Program-made: the position numbers and the translations under genes
Assembly: GCA_964531805.1 (NCBI GenBank)
Contig: CAZHGE010000029.1
Span: 1-26,949, forward strand
Length of the DNA stretch: 26,949 bases
Reading direction: 5' to 3'
Source of the DNA: RGIG8767 sp964531805
GTDB taxonomy: Bacteria; Bacillota; Clostridia; Lachnospirales; Lachnospiraceae
The notes under the pieces: model-generated
What the model saw: only the letters and a program-made list of their open reading frames with translations
Database searches by the model: none
What the model was told of the DNA's origin: nothing
In this document: one piece after another, positions 7,475-14,097 of the stretch
Layout: every line of letters begins with the position of its first letter
Position numbering within the stretch: the first letter of the stretch is position 1

Positions 7475-8749
7475 ATGATAGAAAGCAGTAACTCTTTTGA
7501 GGAAAAACCACAGACTGGTGCAGAGCTGGTCAAAAAGAAAAAGAAATCCCGTACTTTTTTATATGGTATATTATGTGGTATTTGGATTTCCATTATTTTA
7601 TATGCATTAGGTAGTATTGTTGGATGGGCGGTTGGCAATTTCCGGACATCCGGTCAGTCTGCCTTTTCGGAAAGTGATGAGGCAGAAGTAGTAGATGCTT
7701 TCACTACACGTAAAATGATGACCATTGAGGATGTAATTGACCAGTATTATTTAGAGGATGTGGACAGAGATTCTTTGGAAAATGGTATTTATGCTGGTAT
7801 GATTGCTTCTTTGGGAGATCCGTATTCTGCCTATTATTCAGCGGAAGAATTGGAAGAGATGGAGCAGGATGTAGAAGGAATCTACTATGGTATCGGAGCC
7901 TATGTGGGAATCGATGTGGAAACAAATCTTCCAGTAATCAGTGGTATTATTGAGGATACACCGGCACAGGAAGCGGATTTACGTGACGGCGATCTCATTT
8001 ATATGGTGGATGGCGTTTCTACACAGGGAATGGATACAGAAGATGTAGTTGCCTTAATCAAAGGGGAGGAAAATACAGTAGTTCATCTTACTTTGATCAG
8101 GAGCGGCGAAGCTGATTATGTCGAAGTGGATGTGACAAGAAGAAAAGTAGAAAGTCCGACTGTTAGCTATAAAATGTTGGATAATAACATTGGCTATATT
8201 CAGATTACCGAGTTTGATAAGGTAACTACGGATCAGTTTACAGAAGCATTGGCGGTCTGCAAAGGTTCGGGGATGACTGGACTTGTATTGGATCTTAGAA
8301 GTAATCCGGGCGGAAGCTTGGCGGTGGTTTGTGAAATTGCCAGAAAGATTTTACCGGAAGGCTTGATTGTATATACCGAAGATAAATATGGTCAAAGGGA
8401 AGAATTTACCTGTGACGGTTCCAATGAACTGCAGGTTCCGATGGTGGTTTTAGTGAATGATTATAGTGCCAGTGCTTCAGAGATTTTGGCAGGTGCTATT
8501 CAGGATCATGGAAAAGGAGTATTGATGGGCACGAAGACCTTTGGAAAGGGAATTGTGCAGAGAGTCATTTCTTTATCCGATGGTTCTGCTGTAAAATTAA
8601 CAATCAGTACATACTACACACCGAATGGAAAAGATATCCATGGTACAGGTATCGAACCAGATGAGATTGTGGAATTTGATGCAGATTTATATTATGAGAA
8701 GGATATTGATAATCAGTTAGAAGCGGCAGTTGCCTATTTGACTGAGTAG
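7475..8749 (+). CDS. C-terminal processing protease, S41 family (CtpA/CtpB)
   Basis: The 424-aa membrane-anchored serine protease has a short cytoplasmic start, one N-terminal membrane segment (about 26-52), a cap region, and a PDZ domain (about 125-205, GIGAYVGIDVETNLPVISG onward). A tail-specific protease domain follows. The Ser-Lys-Gln catalytic set is intact: S333 in SASASE, and K358 with Q362 in GKGIVQ; the 25-residue Ser-Lys spacing matches CtpB. Such proteases cleave signalling or wall-hydrolase proteins outside the membrane. In B. subtilis ctpB also lies beside ftsEX, so the neighbourhood is conserved. An AGAGGG site precedes the ATG. Confidence 0.92.
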   Translation: MIESSNSFEEKPQTGAELVKKKKKSRTFLYGILCGIWISIILYALGSIVGWAVGNFRTSGQSAFSESDEAEVVDAFTTRKMMTIEDVIDQYYLEDVDRDSLENGIYAGMIASLGDPYSAYYSAEELEEMEQDVEGIYYGIGAYVGIDVETNLPVISGIIEDTPAQEADLRDGDLIYMVDGVSTQGMDTEDVVALIKGEENTVVHLTLIRSGEADYVEVDVTRRKVESPTVSYKMLDNNIGYIQITEFDKVTTDQFTEALAVCKGSGMTGLVLDLRSNPGGSLAVVCEIARKILPEGLIVYTEDKYGQREEFTCDGSNELQVPMVVLVNDYSASASEILAGAIQDHGKGVLMGTKTFGKGIVQRVISLSDGSAVKLTISTYYTPNGKDIHGTGIEPDEIVEFDADLYYEKDIDNQLEAAVAYLTE

Positions 8750-8791
8750 ATTTAAAGTCGAAGCTAGAAGCGTGCTAAAAAGATAAATACT

Positions 8792-8828
8792 AAAAAGGTC
8801 AGGAAGTAAATGCTTTTTGACCTTTTTT
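8792..8828 (+). terminator. Rho-independent terminator after the S41 protease gene
   Basis: AAAAAGGTCA (8792-8801) pairs with TGACCTTTTT (8818-8827) around a 16-base loop and is followed by a T tract. It closes the ftsEX/protease cluster. A TTG at 8817, in frame with the next gene, lies inside this hairpin and is therefore an unlikely start. Confidence 0.75.
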
Positions 8829-8864
8829 CATAAAACATACGATGAGAAATCTGGGGGGATTATC

Positions 8865-10097
8865 ATGAGTAAAAAGAATGTCAGACGTTTCGATTTTGCA
8901 AAAAAACCGATTCGTCCGTGTTTTATTATGTCTTTGGCAAAGTGGATTATCAGCTGGCCGGATTTAAAAAAACGCGGATTTACCTATGAAAAAATAGATA
9001 TGGAAGGTGTCAAAGCTCCTTACTTATTATTGGTTACCCATAGTTCCATGGTGGATTTTAATATCATGTTAAGACTGACCCATCCGGAACCGGTGAATAA
9101 TGTCATGACTTTGGAGGGTTTCAATACTTATACGGAGCCTTTGATGCGTTCATTAGGTGTGCTTGGAACGCGTAAGTTTATTACGGACATGCATCTTGTC
9201 AAAAATATTAAATACTGTGTGGATAAGTTAAAAACTATTTTTGTACTGTTTCCGGAAGCAAGATATTCTTTGGATGGCTGTACTTCCTATCTGCCGGATT
9301 CCTTAGGAAAACTGGTTAAGATGTTAAAAGTACCGGTAGTCGTTTTACAGATTCATGGGAACTTTGTGGCATCTCCACAGTGGAATAAGATTAATAAAAA
9401 AACACCGGTGGAAGCCAAAATGATTCGTATTCTTACGCCGGAACAGGCAAAGTCCATGAGTGCAGAACAGATCAATGAATTGATCCGGGAATATTTCCAG
9501 TATGATGATTTTGCATGGCAGTTGGAAAAGAAGATGAAGATAAGCCATCCAAAACGGGCAAATGGGTTACATAAATTGTTATATAAATGTGCTTCCTGTC
9601 ATACCGAAGGAGAAATGGACTCGGAAGGCATCAAATTATGGTGTAACCGTTGTGGCAAGTCATGGACCATGACGGAATATGGTCAGTTAGAGGCTGTAGA
9701 AGGAGAGATAGAATTTTCCCACATACCGGATTGGAGCAACTGGGAAAGAGCATGCGTACGGGAAGAGATAGAGAATGGAACTTATTATTTTGAGGATGAT
9801 GTCAGAATAGAAACCTTGCCTAGTTCCCTTCGTTTTTATAAACAGGGAACGGGAAAATTTATTCAGACCTGTACAGAGACAAGGGTGGAATGTAATGCTT
9901 ACGGGGAGCCATATACCCTGGTACGCAGCGCTAAAAGTTTAGATAGTATGCACATAGAATATGATTATTTAGGCAGGGGAGACTGTGTTGATATCTCTGA
10001 GCCGGATGACAGTTTCTGGTGTTATATGACAAAGCGGGATGTCATTACCAAGATTTCATTTGCAACAGAAGAGATGCACAAATTATATAAAGGATAG
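8865..10097 (+). CDS. PlsC-like lysophospholipid acyltransferase with C-terminal zinc ribbon
   Basis: The 410-aa protein has an N-terminal glycerolipid acyltransferase domain: HX4D at H59-D64 (HSSMVD), and an FPEARYS block (129-135) in the place of the usual FPEGTRS. The domain ends near 230. A C4 zinc ribbon follows with C242-C245 and C260-C263 (CASC...CNRC), then a beta-rich tail of ~140 residues (to 410) that I do not recognise. The family acylates lysophosphatidic acid or related acceptors at the membrane; no long hydrophobic helix is visible. The start at ATG 8865 follows a GGGGGG-AT purine site; upstream in-frame TTG 8817 falls in a terminator. It ends eight bases before araD. The actual acceptor is unknown. 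Confidence 0.8.
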   Translation: MSKKNVRRFDFAKKPIRPCFIMSLAKWIISWPDLKKRGFTYEKIDMEGVKAPYLLLVTHSSMVDFNIMLRLTHPEPVNNVMTLEGFNTYTEPLMRSLGVLGTRKFITDMHLVKNIKYCVDKLKTIFVLFPEARYSLDGCTSYLPDSLGKLVKMLKVPVVVLQIHGNFVASPQWNKINKKTPVEAKMIRILTPEQAKSMSAEQINELIREYFQYDDFAWQLEKKMKISHPKRANGLHKLLYKCASCHTEGEMDSEGIKLWCNRCGKSWTMTEYGQLEAVEGEIEFSHIPDWSNWERACVREEIENGTYYFEDDVRIETLPSSLRFYKQGTGKFIQTCTETRVECNAYGEPYTLVRSAKSLDSMHIEYDYLGRGDCVDISEPDDSFWCYMTKRDVITKISFATEEMHKLYKG

Positions 10098-10105
10098 GGA
10101 AATAT

Positions 10106-10810
10106 ATGTTAGAAGAATTAAAAAAAGAGGTATACGAAGCCAATATGCTGCTTCCTAAGTACAATCTCATTACTTTTACATGGGGAAATGTAAGTGGGAT
10201 TGACAGAGAAAGCGGACTGTTTGTAATCAAGCCAAGTGGTGTGGAATACGACCAGTTAAAACCAGAAGATATGGTGGTGGTGGATTTACAGGGAAACAAA
10301 GTAGAGGGAGAGTACAATCCATCTTCGGATACCGCGACCCATGTGGTTTTGTATAAGCGTTTTCCGGATATCAAAGGTGTGGTGCACACCCACTCTTCAT
10401 GGGCAACCAGCTGGGCGCAGGCGGGAAGAAGTATTCCTTGTTATGGGACAACGCATGCGGACTATATTTATGGAGAGGTTCCCTGTGTACGCAATCTGAC
10501 AAAGGAAGAGATTGAAGAGGCGTACGAAAAAAATACGGGAATTCTGATTGCGGATTATTTTGAGCAAAATAAATGTGATTATGCGGCAACACCGGCAGTA
10601 CTCTGCAAAAACCATGGTGTCTTTACCTGGGGTAAAAGTGCACATGATGCAGTGCATAATGCAGTAGTAACGGAGGAATGTGCGAAAATGGCCGCCCTTT
10701 GTGAAATGATTAATCCTAATGTGCAGCCGGCACCGCAGGAATTGCAGGATAAGCATTATTACCGTAAGCATGGTGCCAATGCTTATTACGGACAGATTAA
10801 GAAGGAATAG
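10106..10810 (+). CDS. araD: L-ribulose-5-phosphate 4-epimerase
   Basis: The 234-aa class II aldolase-fold enzyme converts L-ribulose 5-phosphate to D-xylulose 5-phosphate in arabinose use. Length matches E. coli AraD (231 aa). Zinc ligands are at H94 and H96 (VVHTHSSWA) and H170 (CKNHGVFTWG). The substrate-contact regions TWGNVSGIDRE, KPSGVEYD and TTHADYIYGEVPC are intact. It lies eight bases after the acyltransferase gene and 72 bases before a sugar kinase, which supports a pentulose pathway. A fuculose-phosphate aldolase reading is less likely given the YGEVPCVRNL block and the kinase partner. Confidence 0.9.
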   Translation: MLEELKKEVYEANMLLPKYNLITFTWGNVSGIDRESGLFVIKPSGVEYDQLKPEDMVVVDLQGNKVEGEYNPSSDTATHVVLYKRFPDIKGVVHTHSSWATSWAQAGRSIPCYGTTHADYIYGEVPCVRNLTKEEIEEAYEKNTGILIADYFEQNKCDYAATPAVLCKNHGVFTWGKSAHDAVHNAVVTEECAKMAALCEMINPNVQPAPQELQDKHYYRKHGANAYYGQIKKE

Positions 10811-10882
10811 GCTTAGAAGCATAATAAAGCGTTAGTGCTAATTTTTGTATAGACTAGAGTAAATAAAAGCGGGGTAAAGGTT

Positions 10883-12487
10883 ATGAGAGAGAAGAATATT
10901 TTACAGGGATTAATCCAGTCTGGTAAGACGGTTTTGGGAATTGAGTTTGGTTCTACAAGAATTAAAGGTGTTCTTTTAACAGAAGACAATGAACTTCTTG
11001 CAACAGGCGGTCATTCTTGGGAGAATCGTTTAGAAAATGGTATATGGACTTATTCGCTGGATGATATTTGGAATGGTCTTCAGGACTGTTATGCAGATTT
11101 GAGAAAGAATGTAAAAGACACCTATGATGTGGAATTAGAGACCATAGGAGCCATCGGCGTCAGTGCCATGATGCATGGATATCTGGCATTTAATGCAGAT
11201 AATGAACTGTTGGTGCCTTTCCGCACATGGAGAAACACCATGACAGAACCTGCAACCATTGAATTGATGGAATTGTTTGGACATCAGATCCCTCAGCGTT
11301 GGAGTATTGCTCATTTATACCAGGCTATTTTAAATGGGGAAGAGCATGTAAAAGATATTACATTTTTTACGACACTGGCGGGTTATGTGCATTGGATGTT
11401 AACCGGTGAAAAAGTATTGGGTGTGGATGATGCATCCGGTATGTTCCCAATCGATTCTGAGACTAAGACCTATTATACGGATATGCTGGAAAAATTCGAT
11501 CAGAAGATTGCGGACAAGAATTTCCCATGGAAAATTACGAAGATTCTGCCAAAACCTTTAATGGCAGGTGAGGCAGCAGGTACTTTAACAGAAGAAGGCG
11601 CTAAATTGTTGGACTCAAGCGGCACATTAAAAGCAGGAATTCCAATGTGTCCGCCAGCAGGTGATGCGGGAACCGGTATGGTTGCCACAAACAGCGTAAA
11701 GGTGCGCACGGGAAATGTATCAGCAGGTACTTCTGTCTTTTCCATGATCGTACTGGAGAAAAAACTTTCCAAGGTATATCCGGAAATTGACATCGTTACT
11801 ACACCGGAAGGTAATTCGGTAGCAATGGTACATTGTAATAACTGTACTTCCGACCTGAATGCCTGGGTAAATGTATTTAAAGAATTCTGTGATACCTTTG
11901 GTATTGAAATGGATATGAATGACCTGTATGGAGGTCTTTACCGTAAAGCGCTGGAAGGTGACAAGGACTGTGGCGGACTTTTGGCATACAATTATTTTTC
12001 CGGAGAGCATATCACCCATTTTTCAGAGGGTAGACCATTGTTTGTGCGCGAACAGAACTGTACCTTTAATCTGGCAAACTTTATGAGAACACATTTATAT
12101 ACTTCATTGGGTGCCATCAAAGTAGGTAATGATCTGCTTCTTGGAGAAGAAGGTGTAAAAGTAGATGTGATCTGGGGACACGGCGGCCTCTTTAAGACAG
12201 AAGGAGTAGGACAGAAGGTGCTGGCAGCAGCATTGAATACATCGGTATCCGTGATGAAAACAGCTGGCGAAGGCGGTGCATGGGGTATCGCAGTTTTGGC
12301 ATCTTATATGCTTACAAAAGAAGATGGAGAATCCTTAAGCAGTTATTTGGAAAATAAAGTTTTCAAGGATGCAGAAAGTGTAAGCATTGATCCGGATCCA
12401 GCGGATGTGGCAGGCTTTGACCAATTTATCGAGCGCTATAAGAAGGGGCTGGCAATTGAAAAAGCAGCAGTGGAAGTGCTGGAATAA
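10883..12487 (+). CDS. FGGY-family carbohydrate kinase, probably L-ribulokinase
   Basis: The 534-aa sugar kinase has the two actin-like FGGY domains. The first phosphate loop is GIEFGSTRIKGVL (about 19-31); a sugar-contact region follows at SAMMHGYLAF; the second-domain loop AGDAGTGMVATNSV (about 258) and GNVSAGTS follow. The C-terminal adenine region is VIWGHGGLFKTEGVGQKVLAAALN with GEGGAWGIAVLA. The family phosphorylates pentuloses, hexuloses or polyols. The adjacent araD makes L-ribulose the most likely substrate, but the sequence alone does not exclude xylulose or another ketose. An AAAGG site lies before ATG 10883. No arabinose isomerase or transporter is seen in the window, so the pathway is completed elsewhere. 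Confidence 0.85.
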   Translation: MREKNILQGLIQSGKTVLGIEFGSTRIKGVLLTEDNELLATGGHSWENRLENGIWTYSLDDIWNGLQDCYADLRKNVKDTYDVELETIGAIGVSAMMHGYLAFNADNELLVPFRTWRNTMTEPATIELMELFGHQIPQRWSIAHLYQAILNGEEHVKDITFFTTLAGYVHWMLTGEKVLGVDDASGMFPIDSETKTYYTDMLEKFDQKIADKNFPWKITKILPKPLMAGEAAGTLTEEGAKLLDSSGTLKAGIPMCPPAGDAGTGMVATNSVKVRTGNVSAGTSVFSMIVLEKKLSKVYPEIDIVTTPEGNSVAMVHCNNCTSDLNAWVNVFKEFCDTFGIEMDMNDLYGGLYRKALEGDKDCGGLLAYNYFSGEHITHFSEGRPLFVREQNCTFNLANFMRTHLYTSLGAIKVGNDLLLGEEGVKVDVIWGHGGLFKTEGVGQKVLAAALNTSVSVMKTAGEGGAWGIAVLASYMLTKEDGESLSSYLENKVFKDAESVSIDPDPADVAGFDQFIERYKKGLAIEKAAVEVLE

Positions 12488-12510
12488 TTTGTGATAAGGC
12501 CTTTTTCTAC

Positions 12511-12538
12511 TTGTCTTTTATTGGGGAAATGATAAAAT
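12511..12538 (+). promoter_or_regulatory. Candidate promoter for the hemerythrin gene
   Basis: TTGTCT (12511-12516) and TAAAAT (12533-12538) are separated by 16 bases and lie 34 bases before the hemerythrin start, in the 85-bp gap after the kinase gene. Confidence 0.4.
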
Positions 12539-12572
12539 AAAAGTATAAAAAATTTAGAAATAGGTGTTGAAA

Positions 12573-13406
12573 ATGTTTGATTTTAAATTTGATTGGGATC
12601 CCAATGTGGAGACGGGATATGGTGATATTGATACACAGCACAAACAGTTGTTTAAAATAGGGCGTGATTTGGAACAGCTTATACGCATTCAATGTATTGG
12701 AGTAACAGATAAACAGCTGTTGGATATTGTGTGTGAACTTCGCGATTATACGGGATATCATTTTTACGAGGAAGAGCGCATGATGAAGGAGATGAATTAT
12801 CCCCGTATTGCCGCTCATAAAAAGTTTCATAAAAAATGTTCTGATTACATTATGAAACTGGATCTTCCGAAGATTAAAGAAAATCCGCTGGAGCACTTGA
12901 AGCTGATTAAGGATGAAGTGCAGGATTGGATTATGACGCATGTCCTGAGTGAAGACAGAGATATGATTGCTGCTTATCAGAAATATCTGCAGGAGAAGGA
13001 AAGTGCTGCTCAGGAGGAAGTTCAGACAGAGGAAACATATGGCAGGTTCCTTAAAGAATATGATGTGGTAAAGATTTATTTATATAAGGATCAGACTTGT
13101 AAGGGCCATCTTGTAGCGGTGTTCAAGGAATCGGCCACTGAGATGTGTCGTCTGTCTACTTTGGAGCGTAATATCTTTTTTGCTGATATAGCTAAGGCGG
13201 CTAAGGTTTTGAAAAAATGCTATAATCCGGATGCGATTTGTTACATGGATATGGAAGATATGGGGGATAAACTTGTTTATCACATTATTCCTAAGTACAA
13301 AGAAGACGGCAATTTCGGCGTGCAGCAAGTGATCGACTATGATGCGGTTTATGAGAATACCGCACGTTATGATGCTGTTTATGAAAAAATGAAGGATAAA
13401 TTTTAA
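12573..13406 (+). CDS. Bacteriohemerythrin-domain protein with unknown C-terminal domain
   Basis: The first ~135 residues of this 277-aa protein are a bacteriohemerythrin. All diiron ligands are present in order: H23 (DTQHKQ), H63 and E67 (HFYEE), H82 and H86 (HKKFH), H123 and D128 (HVLSED). Such domains bind O2 or act as iron or redox sensors in anaerobes. After a charged linker (about 140-155) a second domain of ~120 residues follows (RFLKEYDVVKIYLYKDQTCK onward) that I do not recognise; it may be the output or a second sensor. The frame begins at GTG 12564, but that codon overlaps the AGGTG site, so ATG 12573 is chosen. A strong terminator follows. Confidence 0.85.
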   Translation: MFDFKFDWDPNVETGYGDIDTQHKQLFKIGRDLEQLIRIQCIGVTDKQLLDIVCELRDYTGYHFYEEERMMKEMNYPRIAAHKKFHKKCSDYIMKLDLPKIKENPLEHLKLIKDEVQDWIMTHVLSEDRDMIAAYQKYLQEKESAAQEEVQTEETYGRFLKEYDVVKIYLYKDQTCKGHLVAVFKESATEMCRLSTLERNIFFADIAKAAKVLKKCYNPDAICYMDMEDMGDKLVYHIIPKYKEDGNFGVQQVIDYDAVYENTARYDAVYEKMKDKF

Positions 13407-13420
13407 TATTGATTTGTGGA

Positions 13421-13453
13421 GTTGTGCAAGGTTTATCTTGCACAACTTTTTTT
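13421..13453 (+). terminator. Rho-independent terminator after the hemerythrin gene
   Basis: A perfect 10-bp stem (13421-13430 with 13437-13446), loop GTTTAT, followed by seven T (13447-13453). It marks the border between core genes and the toxin island. Confidence 0.92.
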
Positions 13454-13473
13454 GTATCAGCATAAAAATAAAT

Positions 13474-13511
13474 CACCTGCTATGCAGGTGTGTCCACGGA
13501 CAGCTTTAGCT
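13474..13511. repeat. Three adjoining small hairpins
   Basis: CACCTGC-TAT-GCAGGTG (13474-13490) is followed directly by TGTC-CACG-GACA (13491-13502). AGCT-TT-AGCT overlaps its end (13502-13511). Back-to-back hairpins like these occur at the ends of IS200/IS605-type elements, but no transposase or TnpB gene is present, so at most this is a relic. Confidence 0.35.
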
Positions 13512-13537
13512 TCAAGTAAAAAAGAATGTGGTAGCAA

Positions 13538-13577
13538 TTTGGACTATTTTTTTATAATTAATTCTGCATAGTCCAAA
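13538..13577. repeat. Leader inverted repeat unit 1
   Basis: TTTGGACTAT (13538-13547) and ATAGTCCAAA (13568-13577) are perfect 10-base inverted arms around 20 AT-rich bases. Confidence 0.75.
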
Positions 13578-13618
13578 AAACATTATATTTTATATGATTA
13601 ATGCACATTTAATAGGAA

Positions 13619-13657
13619 TTTGGATTATATTACGTATAACACAATATAAAGTCCAGG
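13619..13657. repeat. Leader inverted repeat unit 2 (degenerate)
   Basis: TTTGGATT (13619-13626) and AAAGTCCA (13648-13655) are imperfect arms matching those of unit 1, spaced 29 bases start to start. Confidence 0.55.
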
Positions 13658-13669
13658 AATACTCAACTT

Positions 13670-13709
13670 TTTGGACTTTTGGGGTAAAATAATGCCAAAA
13701 TAGTCCGAA
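13670..13709. repeat. Leader inverted repeat unit 3
   Basis: TTTGGACTTT (13670-13679) and ATAGTCCGAA (13700-13709) repeat the arms of unit 1, with the same 30-base spacing. Its start is 132 bases after unit 1. Confidence 0.65.
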
Positions 13710-13750
13710 ATGCAAGAAATTTATTAATCATACTAGAAAATAAATGGATA

Positions 13751-13790
13751 TTTGGATTTATTATTATAAATATAATTAAAAAAGTCCAAA
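13751..13790. repeat. Leader inverted repeat unit 4
   Basis: TTTGGATTTA (13751-13760) and AAAGTCCAAA (13781-13790) again are arms 30 bases apart. Its start is 132 bases after unit 2, so units 1+2 and 3+4 form a diverged tandem duplication. Confidence 0.65.
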
Positions 13791-13810
13791 TCGAGTCAGA
13801 ATGAATCAAA

Positions 13811-13922
13811 TAAGCCTTTAGGGCTTAGGTGGTAATGGCGAGCCTTTCGATGAGTCTTTAGACTCTAGTGCCGGAAACAGACCCTTATAGGGTCAGAGCA
13901 AATCATCGGCTTAGCCGGTGGT
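13811..13922 (+). ncRNA. Candidate structured RNA element with four hairpins
   Basis: Four hairpins with short UUA-rich loops lie within 112 bases: TAAGCC/GGCTTA (13811-13827), GAGTC/GACTC with loop TTTA (13852-13865), GACCC/GGGTC with loop TTATA (13880-13894), and a 9-bp stem ATCATCGGC/GCCGGTGGT with loop TTA (13902-13922, two G-T pairs). The unpaired stretches between them (GGTGGTAATGGCGA, GCCGGAAACA, AGAGCAA) are purine-rich, as in folded RNAs. The block is GC-richer than its flanks. I cannot match it to a riboswitch, ribozyme or intron class. Strand is assumed from the Rhs gene that follows 176 bases later. Confidence 0.45.
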
Positions 13923-13963
13923 GCTGATTAATATACTCAATTTTAGTGATGTAGGAATTAAAT

Positions 13964-13997
13964 ATGTCGATTATGTTGTAAAAAATGTCAGTTATGT
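13964..13997 (+). repeat. Direct repeat pair ATGTCRRTTATGT, two helical turns apart
   Basis: ATGTCGATTATGT (13964-13976) and ATGTCAGTTATGT (13985-13997) match at 11 of 13 bases and start 21 bases apart, which would put a bound regulator on the same DNA face. They lie 100-134 bases before the Rhs start. Confidence 0.4.
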
Positions 13998-14097
13998 AAT
14001 TGCCATTGTAGAGAAGTGCAGAAAGTGGTAATTAGAAGAGACAGAGTGTAAAAGAAATCAGAAGTAATTCACTTAAGAAAAAAGTATTGGAGCAGAC

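Larger units (their letters stand above)
13454..14097. other. Gene-free, highly structured leader before the Rhs gene
   Basis: No credible reading frame lies in these 644 bases. In order they hold three small adjoining hairpins (13474-13511), four 40-bp inverted repeats in very AT-rich DNA (13538-13790), a GC-richer four-hairpin block (13811-13922), and a 13-bp direct repeat pair (13964-13997). A ribosome site GGAG at 14089-14092 stands before the Rhs start. The density of ordered structure suggests regulation of, or recombination at, the toxin gene. Confidence 0.6.

Noticed and set aside
8817..8864. Upstream TTG start for the acyltransferase
   Set aside because: The codon lies inside the terminator hairpin of the previous gene; ATG 8865 has a purine-rich ribosome site.
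13538..13790. CRISPR array in the Rhs leader
   Set aside because: The repeated units are diverged inverted repeats with irregular 81-51-81 spacing, not near-identical direct repeats with unique spacers, and no cas gene is present.
13811..13922. Hammerhead ribozyme, suggested by CGATGAG before a hairpin and GGAAAC after it
   Set aside because: The required CTGATGA and GAAA core is not matched exactly, and the flanking stems needed for a three-way junction are not found.
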